DNA of 64,000 nt from Flavobacterium petrolei. GTDB taxonomy: Bacteria; Bacteroidota; Bacteroidia; Flavobacteriales; Flavobacteriaceae. The notes beneath the pieces were generated by a model. It worked only from the letters and a program-made list of their open reading frames with translations, did not search any database and had not been told where the DNA came from. Made by a program: the position numbers and the translations under genes. The DNA lies in contig NZ_QNVY02000001.1 of the NCBI RefSeq assembly GCF_003314435.2, positions 992,001 through 1,056,000 on the forward strand. The letters run 5' to 3'. Positions 29,229 through 38,209 of the stretch are shown here, one piece after another (the first letter of the stretch is position 1; every line of letters starts with the position of its first letter).

Positions 29229-29276
29229 TAGAAGAAACTTCTATAAATTTGGGTTTTATTTTATAATTGAATTATA

Positions 29277-30254
29277 ATGAAAAAAGCCCATTTTTTATTT
29301 CTTTTCGTTGCGCTACTATTGTTTTCCTGTAAAAAAGAAAATGATCATTTACCGCGTAAAACGACCGGTAAAATCAACACTATTTCGGTAATTATTGATG
29401 ATCAGTTGTGGAATGGAGATATTGGGGACAGCATCCGAAACAAATTTGCATCGCCAGTGATAGGTTTGCCTCAAGAAGAACCTTTATTCAACATCAATCA
29501 ATATCCAGTCAAGCTTTTAGAAGGATTTATGACGGATACCAGAGCGATTATTGTGGTCAAAAAAGCGGAAGAAAACAAGTTCGAAATCCGAAAAAATCAA
29601 TACGCATCACCTCAAAACGTATTTCATATATCGGGTAAAACAGCAACAGATATTATCGATTGCATCGAAAAAAATGCTCCCCAAATGATTCAGATAATCA
29701 AAGAATCTGAAATAGCCGAAAGTCAAAGAATAAACAGGCAGTCATTAATAGATCCTAAAGTAATTGAAAATAAATTCCATGTTTCATTACAAATTCCGTC
29801 CGGTTACGCTTATGTGCTTCAAAAAAGCAATTTTATGTGGCTAAAGAAGGAACTCATCGGCGGAAATACCAGCCTTTTAATTTATCAGGTTCCCTTAAAC
29901 ACAATAAAAAAAGAGGCTGATTTAATTTCCGGTATTATCAAAATGCGCGATTCCATTGGGAAATTATACATTAGCGGAAAGGAACCGGAGACGAATATGA
30001 TTACTGAAGAGGCGTATGCACCGTACCTTTTTAAGATTAATCTGGATGGGAAAGAAACCTTTGAAACTAAGGGAACCTGGCAGTTGAACAATGATTTTAT
30101 GTCTGGACCTTTCATCAATTATGCTATCATAGATGCCGATTATAACCGAATTTTAGTTTTAGAAGGATTTTGTTACGCGCCTTCAAAAGACAAACGAGAT
30201 TTGATGCATGAATTGGAATCCATTATAAAATCAGTTGTTGTTGCAAAAAGGTAA
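29277..30254 (+). CDS. DUF4837-like lipoprotein
   Basis: The 325-residue product starts with a lipoprotein signal (LFVALLLFSCKKEND; lipobox LFSC with cysteine near residue 18), so it should be anchored in a membrane facing the periplasm or surface. The body resembles the Bacteroidetes family DUF4837: an early NTISVIIDDQLWNGDIGD segment, a middle part beginning KFHVSLQIPSGYAY, and a late TWQLNNDFMSGPFINYAI with a C-terminal helix. Function is unknown. It lies 48 bases after the mltD-like gene and 44 before the acetyltransferase gene, so the three may be cotranscribed, hinting at an envelope role. Confidence 0.75.
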   Translation: MKKAHFLFLFVALLLFSCKKENDHLPRKTTGKINTISVIIDDQLWNGDIGDSIRNKFASPVIGLPQEEPLFNINQYPVKLLEGFMTDTRAIIVVKKAEENKFEIRKNQYASPQNVFHISGKTATDIIDCIEKNAPQMIQIIKESEIAESQRINRQSLIDPKVIENKFHVSLQIPSGYAYVLQKSNFMWLKKELIGGNTSLLIYQVPLNTIKKEADLISGIIKMRDSIGKLYISGKEPETNMITEEAYAPYLFKINLDGKETFETKGTWQLNNDFMSGPFINYAIIDADYNRILVLEGFCYAPSKDKRDLMHELESIIKSVVVAKR

Positions 30255-30298
30255 TCTTAAATTTCTTTTATTTGCATTCTAAAAAACATACAAAAGGC

Positions 30299-30745
30299 AT
30301 GGCAATACAATGGAAAATAAAGGCGTTTGACGCACTTTCTGTTCACGAATTATACGATTTACTGCGTTTGAGAAGCGAGATTTTCGTGGTGGAACAAAAC
30401 TGTGTTTACCTCGATCTTGATGGAAAGGACAAAGTGGCTTTGCATCTTATTGGAGAATTTGAAGGTAAAATTGTCGCACATTCCAGACTTTTCAAGCCGG
30501 GAATCAGTTTTGACAATGCCTCAATTGGCCGAGTAACGGTTGATGCAAATTACCGAGACAGAAAATGGGGGCATGACTTAATGCGGGAATCAATTGCCGG
30601 AATTGCACATCATTTTGGCGAAAGCGAAATCACTATAGGAGCACAGTTGTATCTGAAAAAATTCTATGAAAGCCATGGTTTCGTGCAAACGAGTGAAATG
30701 TATCTGGAAGACGATATTCCACATATTGAGATGCAACGCAATTAA
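30299..30745 (+). CDS. elaA: GNAT acetyltransferase, ElaA type
   Basis: The 148-residue product is a single GNAT-fold domain, predicted to transfer an acetyl group from acetyl-CoA to an amine; the substrate is unknown. ElaA-type features are the opening WKIKAFDALSVHELYDLLRL, the RSEIFVVEQNCVYLDLDG strand-turn, GRVTVDANYRDRKWGHDLM in the acetyl-CoA-binding region and YLKKFYESHGF near the C-terminus. I chose the ATG at 30299 because it begins the family's usual N-terminus; an ATG at 30272 would add nine basic residues. The gene ends one base before the convergent S41 protease gene, so no terminator sits between them. Confidence 0.85.
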   Translation: MAIQWKIKAFDALSVHELYDLLRLRSEIFVVEQNCVYLDLDGKDKVALHLIGEFEGKIVAHSRLFKPGISFDNASIGRVTVDANYRDRKWGHDLMRESIAGIAHHFGESEITIGAQLYLKKFYESHGFVQTSEMYLEDDIPHIEMQRN

Positions 30746-30746
30746 T

Positions 30747-32378
30747 TTACATTTTCAAAATTGTTTTATAGTCTGCGTTATTCAAAATACTTACTGATCT
30801 CTTAATTTCAGAGTTGTTTTTGGTGTAATAGTGAAACAATCCTTCCTGATATTGATAGCGTTTGATGATTTCATCGACCATTAGGTTTTTGATTTCTTTT
30901 TGGTTTTTGTCCAATAAAGTATTTTCACTTTTCTGCAGTGCGGCTAACAATTGTTGGTATTCTGCCTGAATTGATTCATCCAGTTTTTCTTTTTTGGCTA
31001 CAGCCAAAGTGTTTTTCAATGCCAGTTCCGTTTCCGTGTCAAACGAGAATTTTTGCACTTTCAAGGACTGTTTGAAATCTAAATAATCTGTATCCGATAT
31101 AACCGGAATCTTATTTCCTAAATTCGGATTTTTATAATAATACGCCGTGGCATAGTTGAATATCCCGTCGTTGCGAAGCAAAGCATTCGTAATTGGACTA
31201 GATTTTGTTTCTTCCATTTCCACATCCGGCTGAATTCCTCCACCATCATAAACGGTTCTTCCTTTTCTAGTTTTAAAAGCATTGAAATTCTTCTCTTCTG
31301 TTTTTATTGCCATTCCATTTTTGTCTTTTCGAGAGTAATCCAAAGCTTGAATGCATCTTCCAGACGGCGTGTAATAACGGGAAATAGTTACTTTTAGCTG
31401 CGTTCCAAACGTTAAGTCTACCGGTCTTTGCACGAGTCCTTTTCCAAAACTGCGGCTTCCCACCACCACAGCGCGATCTAAATCCTGAAGTGCGCCAGCG
31501 ACGATTTCTGATGCCGAAGCACTACGGCCGTTAACAAGAATAATCAAAGGAATTTCAGTATCTACAGGATCTTTGGTTGTTTTGTAGGTGCTGTTGTGTT
31601 TCTCTATTTTTGATTTTGTAGTAACGATAATCTCATTTTTTGGAACAAATAAATTACAAACATTTACGGCTTCATTCAAAAGTCCGCCCGGATTATCTCG
31701 TACATCTAGTATAATGCGTTCCGCACCTTCTTTTTTGAGTTGTTCCAAAGCTTCTTTGGTTTCCAAGGATGCTTTTTTGTTAAAATGTGACAATACGATG
31801 TAACCCGTTTTGTCGTCTATTTTTGCGAAAAAGGGAACTGATTTGATTTCGACTTCGTCCAGAATAATCTGTGTTGTATTTACTTTTCCCTGACGAATGT
31901 ATTTGACGTCAATTTTCGTGTTTTTAGTACCTTTAAAAAGCTGAGAAGCTTCATCTTTAAAATCATACAAAAGTACATCGCCCACCTGAATAATTTCATC
32001 TCCGGCCTTTAAACCTGCTTTGTCGGCAGGAAAATCTTTATAAGGTTCCTTGACGATTAATTTGTCTTCTTTCCGAGTCAGTAAAGCGCCTATTCCGGTA
32101 TATTCCCCGGTGTTGTTTATTTTGAATCGCACCACATCCTGCTCGTTAAAATACACGGTGTAAGGGTCTAAATTAGCCAACATTCCTTTAATGGCTTTGT
32201 CCATTAGTTCACCAGGATTGGTTTCATCGACATAATTGCGATTCAGTTCCTTGAAAAGTGTGGTGAATATCTCGATTTGCTTGGCGATTTCGAAAAAATC
32301 ATCTTTGAAACTGGTTCCAATAAACAGAAATGCCGAAGCGACAACGGGAATTATGAATTTTTTTTTGAAGAAGTTCAT
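30747..32378 (-). CDS. C-terminal processing peptidase, S41 family, with PDZ domain
   Basis: The 543-residue exported protease of the Prc/CtpA family trims C-termini of envelope proteins. Residues 1-25 form an N-terminal membrane or signal segment (KKFIIPVVASAFLFIGTSF). A PDZ domain spans about 85-175 (GIGALLTRKEDKLIV, AGLKAGDEIIQVGD). The catalytic S41 domain (about 185-380) holds the serine in GRSASASEIVAGAL and the lysine in SRSFGKGLVQ. The C-terminal 150 residues are helical and charged. It is 109 bases downstream of rnpA on the same strand, an arrangement common in Flavobacteria. Confidence 0.9.
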   Translation of the reverse strand: MNFFKKKFIIPVVASAFLFIGTSFKDDFFEIAKQIEIFTTLFKELNRNYVDETNPGELMDKAIKGMLANLDPYTVYFNEQDVVRFKINNTGEYTGIGALLTRKEDKLIVKEPYKDFPADKAGLKAGDEIIQVGDVLLYDFKDEASQLFKGTKNTKIDVKYIRQGKVNTTQIILDEVEIKSVPFFAKIDDKTGYIVLSHFNKKASLETKEALEQLKKEGAERIILDVRDNPGGLLNEAVNVCNLFVPKNEIIVTTKSKIEKHNSTYKTTKDPVDTEIPLIILVNGRSASASEIVAGALQDLDRAVVVGSRSFGKGLVQRPVDLTFGTQLKVTISRYYTPSGRCIQALDYSRKDKNGMAIKTEEKNFNAFKTRKGRTVYDGGGIQPDVEMEETKSSPITNALLRNDGIFNYATAYYYKNPNLGNKIPVISDTDYLDFKQSLKVQKFSFDTETELALKNTLAVAKKEKLDESIQAEYQQLLAALQKSENTLLDKNQKEIKNLMVDEIIKRYQYQEGLFHYYTKNNSEIKRSVSILNNADYKTILKM

Positions 32379-32487
32379 AGGTTTAATTAACTAATTTTGA
32401 AGTCACTAAAATAACAATAAATCACCAAATAATGATGTATAGCGGAATCTAAAGATAACTTTGTTCAATTTATAATCGGTCAAATAT

Positions 32488-32898
32488 TTAAATTTCAGAA
32501 TTAGAATCGCTTTCTGATGCTGGTTTTTTAATGTTTTGAGCAATAAACTTCTCAAACAACTGAATGGTTTTAGTATTAATTTCCTCGTATGTCAAGCGGT
32601 CTTTAGTTTGGTAAAAAAACATAAAGGAATATGGTTGGTCCAGATTGTCAATCAAAAGGTGTTTGTTCAGGCGATAGGTTTCGCGCAGTACCCGTTTGAA
32701 ATAATTGCGGTCTACGGCTTTCTTAAAATTCTTTTTGGAAACAGAAACACCCATTTTTATTTTTTCACTTTCGTTCAAAGAACCGGCTTTATAAACCAAT
32801 CGCAACGGATATTTAGATACTGATTTCCCTTCGGTAAACAATAATCCAATGGTGATTTTACTTTTTAGCTTTTCGTTTTTTGGGTAAGTGAAGTTCAT
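32488..32898 (-). CDS. rnpA: Ribonuclease P protein component
   Basis: The 136-residue basic protein assists the RNase P RNA in removing 5-prime leaders from tRNA precursors. The family signature is clear: an N-terminal region with LFTEGKSVSKYPLRLVY, MGVSVSKKNFKKAVDRN, and the RNR-type motif YFKRVLRETYRL (about residues 66-82). The tail after about residue 115 is Ser/Asn rich and variable. rpmH, the usual neighbour in many bacteria, is not adjacent here; an acyltransferase gene runs the other way upstream. A -7 box candidate is at 32931-32938. Confidence 0.93.
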   Translation of the reverse strand: MNFTYPKNEKLKSKITIGLLFTEGKSVSKYPLRLVYKAGSLNESEKIKMGVSVSKKNFKKAVDRNYFKRVLRETYRLNKHLLIDNLDQPYSFMFFYQTKDRLTYEEINTKTIQLFEKFIAQNIKKPASESDSNSEI

Positions 32899-32930
32899 TT
32901 TAATAGAAAAAATTCTTAGATTTTGACTGG

Positions 32931-32938
32931 CAAAGTTA
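32931..32938 (-). promoter_or_regulatory. Candidate -7 box of rnpA
   Basis: On the minus strand this reads TAACTTTG, matching TAnnTTTG, 32 bases before the rnpA ATG. No clear -33 element. Confidence 0.35.
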
Positions 32939-33023
32939 CGATTAAACGTTGAGCCTGTATATTGTTTCGGATTTAAATACCGCTAAAAATATATTTCTTA
33001 CTTTTACGGCAAATTTTTAAAGC

Positions 33024-33758
33024 ATGCAAAAACTGATTTCGTATCCCATTTCCGTAATTTATTATTTATGTTTCGGTCTTACTTTGGTTATTTTTCACCC
33101 GATACAATGGGTTTGCTTCCATGTTTTTGGCTATCAAGCCCATAAAATAAGTGTCGATTATTTGAATTTTTTCTTATTGAGATGCACGAATCTTTTGGGG
33201 ACAACATATAAATTTGAAAACAGAGAAAGCATTCCAAAAAATGTTCCTTTAATTTTTGTGTCCAATCATCAAAGTATGTATGATATTATTGCGATGATTT
33301 GGTTTTTCCGCCGTTTTCATTGTAAATTTGTCAGTAAAATAGAATTAGGAAAAGGAATCCCAAGTGTGTCTTTTAATTTACGTCACGGAGGTTCTGTTCT
33401 TATTGATCGAAAAGATCCCAAACAAGCCATTCCGGCCATCAAAGGTTTAGGAGAATATATTGAAAAACACAATCGTTCGGCAGTTATTTTTCCGGAAGGA
33501 ACACGAAGCAAGACGGGAAAACCAAAAGAGTTCTCGCAAACTGGTCTTAAAATTTTATGCAAGAACGCACCTTCGGCATATGTGGTTCCAGTAAGTATAA
33601 ACAACTCTTGGAAAATAGTTAAATACGGTTTTTTCCCATTAGGTTTAGGAAATCGCCTTACCTTTGTAGTACATAAACCTTTAGCGGTTAAGGATTATGA
33701 TTTTGCTGATTTAATGGAAAAAACAGAAACAGCAGTAGTTCAAGGAATAAAAATTTAA
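33024..33758 (+). CDS. plsC: 1-acyl-sn-glycerol-3-phosphate acyltransferase
   Basis: The 244-residue membrane enzyme adds the second acyl chain to lysophosphatidic acid, making phosphatidic acid for phospholipids. It has a hydrophobic N-terminal segment (about residues 10-30), the HX4D catalytic motif in SNHQSMYD (about 79-86), and the acceptor-binding motif FPEGTRSKTG (about 156-165). The length is typical. It is followed after 10 bases by an acyl-ACP desaturase, so the pair probably couples glycerolipid assembly and fatty-acid desaturation. It is divergent from rnpA. Confidence 0.9.
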   Translation: MQKLISYPISVIYYLCFGLTLVIFHPIQWVCFHVFGYQAHKISVDYLNFFLLRCTNLLGTTYKFENRESIPKNVPLIFVSNHQSMYDIIAMIWFFRRFHCKFVSKIELGKGIPSVSFNLRHGGSVLIDRKDPKQAIPAIKGLGEYIEKHNRSAVIFPEGTRSKTGKPKEFSQTGLKILCKNAPSAYVVPVSINNSWKIVKYGFFPLGLGNRLTFVVHKPLAVKDYDFADLMEKTETAVVQGIKI

Positions 33759-33768
33759 TTTATATATA

Positions 33769-34758
33769 ATGTCAATAAAAAACATTCGATTAGAAGTAAT
33801 GCAGTTTTTGGAAAAAAACGTAGACAGCTTTGTCGATCAGTATCTAATTCCAGTGGAGAAAATATGGCAACCAACTGATTTTTTGCCTAATTCCCAAAGC
33901 GATACTTTTTTTGATGAGGTCAAAGAATTACGTGAAATTGCAAAAGAATTACCGTATGATTTCTGGGTAACGTTAGTAGGAGATACCATCACTGAGGAAG
34001 CTTTACCAACCTACGAATCCTGGTTAATGGACGTAGAAGGAATTGATAACGTAGAAAGAAATGGATGGTCTAAATGGATTAGACAATGGACTGGTGAGGA
34101 AAATCGTCACGGTGATTTACTGAACAAGTATTTGTATTTATCGGGTCGTGTAAACATGCGCGAAGTAGAAATGACAACGCAGCACCTTATCAACGACGGT
34201 TTTGATATTGGAACCGGAAGAGATCCATACAAAAACTTTGTGTACACTAGTTTTCAAGAATTAGCGACATACGTTTCACACAACAGGGTAGCGCAAATGG
34301 CGAAGAAATATGGGGATAACAAGTTATCTAAAATGTGTAAAATGATTGCTGGTGACGAAATGCGCCATCATCATGCGTACAGCGAATTTGTAAACCGAAT
34401 TTTCCAGATTGATCCAAGTGAAATGATGCTTGCGTTCCAATACATGATGAAAGCAAAAATCGTTATGCCGGCACATTTCTTGAGAGAATCCGGTGAAAAA
34501 ATTAGCACTGCTTTCGAACAGTTTTCTGATTCGGCACAACGAATTGGGGTTTATACTGCAGCTGATTATGTGGATATTATGCAAAAATTAATTGACAAAT
34601 GGGAAATTGATAAGATTTCCGGTTTGACAGATGAAGCAGAAAAAGCCCGTGATTATTTGATGAAATTACCGGGTAGAATGGCGAAAATATCTGAAAGATT
34701 AGTCATTCCACAAGAATCACATATCTTCAAATGGGTTGAGCCAGCTTTAGTACGATAG
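33769..34758 (+). CDS. Acyl-ACP desaturase (ferritin-like diiron enzyme)
   Basis: The 329-residue soluble enzyme introduces a double bond into acyl-ACP using a diiron centre and O2. The two ligand helices are visible: EENRHGDLLNKYL (E, then EN..H, about residues 109-121) and DEMRHHHAYSEFVNRIF (about 199-215), each carrying the ExxH type pair of stearoyl-ACP desaturases. The N-terminal part (IPVEKIWQPTDFLPN) also matches the plant-type family. It is cotranscribed with plsC, which fits membrane fluidity control, for example in the cold. A strong terminator follows at 34786. Confidence 0.9.
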   Translation: MSIKNIRLEVMQFLEKNVDSFVDQYLIPVEKIWQPTDFLPNSQSDTFFDEVKELREIAKELPYDFWVTLVGDTITEEALPTYESWLMDVEGIDNVERNGWSKWIRQWTGEENRHGDLLNKYLYLSGRVNMREVEMTTQHLINDGFDIGTGRDPYKNFVYTSFQELATYVSHNRVAQMAKKYGDNKLSKMCKMIAGDEMRHHHAYSEFVNRIFQIDPSEMMLAFQYMMKAKIVMPAHFLRESGEKISTAFEQFSDSAQRIGVYTAADYVDIMQKLIDKWEIDKISGLTDEAEKARDYLMKLPGRMAKISERLVIPQESHIFKWVEPALVR

Positions 34759-34785
34759 ATTTTTGAGTTCTAAATAAAGAATTGA

Positions 34786-34833
34786 AATGTTGGATTTTGA
34801 AGTTGGAAAACTTTGAAATTCAACATTTTTTTT
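34786..34833 (+). terminator. Strong terminator after the desaturase gene
   Basis: AATGTTGGATTTTGAAGTT (34786-34804) pairs along all 19 positions, three of them wobbles, with 34809-34827 around a GGAA loop, followed by six T residues. The next gene starts at 34849, so that gene needs its own promoter or read-through. Confidence 0.88.
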
Positions 34834-34848
34834 AAAATATAATAAACA

Positions 34849-35502
34849 ATGATAAACCCTGATTTAATAGACAAAACGATTCTTTTTGTAAAAGAAAAAT
34901 TAGAAAATGCCGAAGGCGGACACGACTGGTTCCATATCGAAAGAGTTTTTAAAAATGCTCTTCTAATTTCAAAAAATGAAGTTTGTAACAGTGGAATAGT
35001 TCAATTAGGTGCTTTGCTTCATGATATTGCCGACAGTAAGTTTCACGACGGCGATGAAACCGTTGGCCCAAGAATTGCCCGAGAATTTTTAGAATCAGAA
35101 AATGTTGATGAGGAGATTATCACTCATGTGGTGAATATCATTGAAAACATCTCCTACAAAGGCGGTAATTTCGAAAAGAAATTCTCCTCCATAGAATTAG
35201 ATGTGGTTCAGGACGCAGACCGTTTAGATGCGATTGGTGCCATTGGAATTGCCAGAACATTCAATTATGGCGGATTTAAAAATAGAGTTCTATACGACCC
35301 TAATATCGCTCCAAATTCCAGTATGACAAAGGAAGAATACAAAAAGAATGATTCTCCAACGCTTAATCATTTTTACGAAAAGTTATTACTCTTAAAAGAT
35401 AAGATGAATACCCAAACCGGAAAACAAATTGCACAAGAAAGACACCGTTACATGGAAGGATTTTTGGTGCAATTTTATGCGGAATGGGAAGGGGAGAAAT
35501 AA
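34849..35502 (+). CDS. HD-domain phosphohydrolase
   Basis: This 217-residue protein is a single HD domain, a metal-dependent phosphohydrolase fold. The metal ligands are visible as H in GGHDWFHIERV (about residues 24-34), the HD pair in LGALLHDIADSKFHDG (about 57-72), and a distal D in VVQDADRLDAIG (about 122-133). This is the YedJ/YpgQ-like short form, some of which act on nucleotides; the natural substrate here is unknown. The gene starts 15 bases after the strong terminator of the desaturase gene and has its own terminator at 35594. Confidence 0.85.
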   Translation: MINPDLIDKTILFVKEKLENAEGGHDWFHIERVFKNALLISKNEVCNSGIVQLGALLHDIADSKFHDGDETVGPRIAREFLESENVDEEIITHVVNIIENISYKGGNFEKKFSSIELDVVQDADRLDAIGAIGIARTFNYGGFKNRVLYDPNIAPNSSMTKEEYKKNDSPTLNHFYEKLLLLKDKMNTQTGKQIAQERHRYMEGFLVQFYAEWEGEK

Positions 35503-35860
35503 GCAGGTGATAGGAATGTAGTATCTTTTTTTAATTTTCGATTTCGGGAATACTTATAATACGTTGATTATTATGTAATTTAGCAAATAGTGTAAGGCCT
35601 AATTTTATCTGTAAAATAGGTCTTTTTACTTTTTTATAATTTTTAAAAAAACGCAATATTACATAGTGATTTTATAAAAAGAGATTTTTATACTTATTTT
35701 TTTTTGGTTGTGGTATAGTAAAATAGTAGTCGCCTAATTTATTAAATACTTCCGCTGTAAATCGTTTATTTTTAAATTAGTTAACAGATATCGTCGAATG
35801 GTTGCTTGTTAAAGAGGGATGGTTTTAAAAAAAGCGATTAGTGTTAAGTTCAGATATGTT
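35503..35860. other. Intergenic region with terminator between convergent units
   Basis: The 358-base AT-rich gap lies between the HD gene (rightward) and the end of the exopolysaccharide operon (leftward). The terminator at 35594-35627 serves the HD gene. For the leftward operon I found no clear hairpin with a T tract. No gene seen. Confidence 0.6.
35594..35627 (+). terminator. Terminator after the HD-domain gene
   Basis: AGGCCTAATTTTA pairs with TAAAATAGGTCT with one bulge and one wobble around a 4-base loop, then TTTT. It lies about 90 bases past the stop. Confidence 0.7.
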
Positions 35861-36907
35861 TTATTTTATAAATACCATTGCATCAGGAACTTTTCCGGTT
35901 CCAATTGTGCTGACAACGGTAAAAGTTTTCATATCAATTACTTCAATTTTATTAGCATTGGAATTTGCTACAAAAGCATATAAGCCATTTGGGTGCATTA
36001 AAATATTTTCTGGGCGAGGGGTATGATATAATATTCTTTCAAGGATGGTTGTTTTGCCATGGATCTGAATAGTTTTAATTTTCTTTTTTGATTTTTGACT
36101 AAAAATAGAAATAGTTCCATCATTAGTATTACATACTAAACAGTATTTTCCATCAATTGAAAATTTAAGTTTTAAAGGTTCGCCACCTGTCATTAAGGTA
36201 TTTGTAACTTCATAATTTGAAGTATTTATAATAGTAATTGAATTATCTTTTGTATTTGTAACCCAAACTTCTGAACCATCGGGAGTAATATCAAGACTTT
36301 CGGTTCCCAATCCACAAGGGATAATTTTAATAACTTTATTTTTATTAAGCTCAATAACACTAACCGAATTTGATTTTTTGTTTGTTACATATGCTATTGC
36401 TTTATTAGGGTGGAGAACTACGAGATTACTCATTTTTTGTTTAGTTCGTATTTGCTTCTCAATAGTATCGTTTTCAATATCTAATATTGATAAATTATTA
36501 TTACTGTAATCAATAATAATCACTTTATTGGGTTCGGTAAAAGATACAATACCGTTTGATCTTGTGTTTCCTTTTAAATGTATTGTTTTTTCAATTATGT
36601 TAGTTTTTGTATTTATAACTTTAATAACATTCCCATCGGTGTTAATTGTTCCATAATTTGTAACTACAATTTTATTTTGCCCTGCTAATGTAGCTGCTTG
36701 ATGTGATTCTATATCAATAGGAATTTCTGCTATTTCTTTACCGTTATATAAATCAAAAACCTTAATATCTCTACTAATTTTACTAACGATGTATAATTTA
36801 CCAGTAGTTTTAATAGTATAAGAAGGTATTCTAACAAAATATCTCGTTGCTGCTATTACCAGAAACAGCATCAATAAACCAAACAATAATAATCTTATTT
36901 TTTTCAT
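35861..36907 (-). CDS. Membrane-anchored YVTN-type beta-propeller protein
   Basis: The 348-residue protein has one N-terminal hydrophobic segment (about residues 5-23) without a clear cleavage site, so it is probably anchored in the inner membrane or exported. The rest is a set of about seven propeller blades with repeats such as NSVSVIELNKNKVIKII, GTESLDITPDGSEVWVTN and RPENILMHPNGLYAFVANS, the YVTN/YncE family. These act as binding scaffolds; no catalytic residues are known. It is the last gene of the exopolysaccharide operon, 90 bases after a glycosyltransferase gene, with a role in export or surface attachment possible but unproved. Confidence 0.8.
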   Translation of the reverse strand: MKKIRLLLFGLLMLFLVIAATRYFVRIPSYTIKTTGKLYIVSKISRDIKVFDLYNGKEIAEIPIDIESHQAATLAGQNKIVVTNYGTINTDGNVIKVINTKTNIIEKTIHLKGNTRSNGIVSFTEPNKVIIIDYSNNNLSILDIENDTIEKQIRTKQKMSNLVVLHPNKAIAYVTNKKSNSVSVIELNKNKVIKIIPCGLGTESLDITPDGSEVWVTNTKDNSITIINTSNYEVTNTLMTGGEPLKLKFSIDGKYCLVCNTNDGTISIFSQKSKKKIKTIQIHGKTTILERILYHTPRPENILMHPNGLYAFVANSNANKIEVIDMKTFTVVSTIGTGKVPDAMVFIK

Positions 36908-36997
36908 GAATAATTAACTAGACAGATGTTGTTTAATGAGTAAGGTATGTGTAAGCTTCTCTGTGCCGAAGTGATAGTATACTAAAATATAAATAAT

Positions 36998-38188
36998 TTA
37001 ACTTGCTCTTTTGGAGCGTTCCCAATTAACCGATTGGGATTTTTTTATGTATCTGAAAAAGCCTAATACCACAGATAAATTCATTATAAAAAAGTAATAT
37101 GGTACAAACAGAATTTTTACGCTAGTCTCTCTATTCTCCAAAAACCAACCTAATAATGCTGCCGCATAAAATATAAGTTGTGACCAAAACAGTATTGAAA
37201 ATAAACCTAAAGATAAAAACCCTTCATTAGCTGCTAAAATTGTTAAAACTGGTATTAATAATATGAGACATAATGGTGTTATACTCCAACGTAAAACTCG
37301 ATGAGAAATATACTGAAATGAAAGCGTTCCATATTTAAAAAAATTTAATAATGAACGCAGTCTTACGATAGATTGAATGCCTCCAGCAGAGATTCTAATT
37401 TTTCGCTTAAACTCTTCTTTTACATTAGCTGAGGCTGTTTCTATAGCATAGGCTTCAGGATCATATTGAATGGTGTAGCCTTCTTGAGCGACTCGTAACG
37501 ATATAATAAAGTCGTCAAGTATAGTGTCTTTTTCAACAGGACGATATAATTCCGTTCTAATTGCAAAAAGTTCTCCAGCAGCTCCAACAACAGAATATAG
37601 TTCAGCATCCCATTTTTTTAGGGCCGATTCATATTTCCAATAGATTCCTTCGCCTGCCCCAGCAGCCACGTCACTTTCTTTATCAATAATTCGTTTTTCG
37701 CCAGAAACACATCCAACTTTATCGATACTAAATAGATTAACAATACGTCTTATAGATTGTTTTCCAAGGTATGTGTTCGCATCACTAAAAATTACAATTG
37801 GTGTTTTTACAAATGCCATACCTCTATTCATAGCACCAATTTTGCCATTTCTTTCCGGTACATGGTGTACTGTCGTATTAGGATACCCTTTTAGTAGGTC
37901 TGGTGTTCCATCATCTGAACCGTCTGTAACCCAGATAATATTTAATTTTTCTTTAGGATACTCCAGTTCGAAGGAGTTTTTCATTTTTGCGGCTACATAG
38001 TCCTTTTCATTATAGGCTGTGATAAATAACGTTACATCTGGTTCATAAGTTAGATCTATTTTTGTCTTAGTACCAATATTAAAAAACCGTTTTATTTTAA
38101 TGATTGTAAACAAAAGAATACCGTATCCTACATAGGTATAGATTATTATGAATAATAATATCCAAAATATAATTTTTAATGCAATCAT
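36998..38188 (-). CDS. Membrane glycosyltransferase, family 2
   Basis: The 396-residue protein has an N-terminal transmembrane helix, a GT-A catalytic domain and three C-terminal membrane helices. The GT2 landmarks are FITAYNEKDYVA at the start of the nucleotide fold, VTDGSDDGTPDLL, the metal-binding FSDANTYL, the ILDDFIISLR acceptor-site acid, and KRKIRISAGG in the place of the processive QxxRW region. It probably adds one sugar to the lipid-linked repeat unit, or extends a chain, at the inner membrane. It starts 21 bases after the preceding gene of the exopolysaccharide operon. Donor sugar unknown. Confidence 0.85.
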   Translation of the reverse strand: MIALKIIFWILLFIIIYTYVGYGILLFTIIKIKRFFNIGTKTKIDLTYEPDVTLFITAYNEKDYVAAKMKNSFELEYPKEKLNIIWVTDGSDDGTPDLLKGYPNTTVHHVPERNGKIGAMNRGMAFVKTPIVIFSDANTYLGKQSIRRIVNLFSIDKVGCVSGEKRIIDKESDVAAGAGEGIYWKYESALKKWDAELYSVVGAAGELFAIRTELYRPVEKDTILDDFIISLRVAQEGYTIQYDPEAYAIETASANVKEEFKRKIRISAGGIQSIVRLRSLLNFFKYGTLSFQYISHRVLRWSITPLCLILLIPVLTILAANEGFLSLGLFSILFWSQLIFYAAALLGWFLENRETSVKILFVPYYFFIMNLSVVLGFFRYIKKSQSVNWERSKRAS

Positions 38189-38209
38189 AGTTTTTTTATT
38201 TTTATGGTT

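Noticed and set aside
29229-29243. Small hairpin TAGAAG-aaa-CTTCTA just after the mltD-like stop
   Set aside because: Six pairs and no T tract; the next gene continues in the same direction, so I do not call it a terminator.
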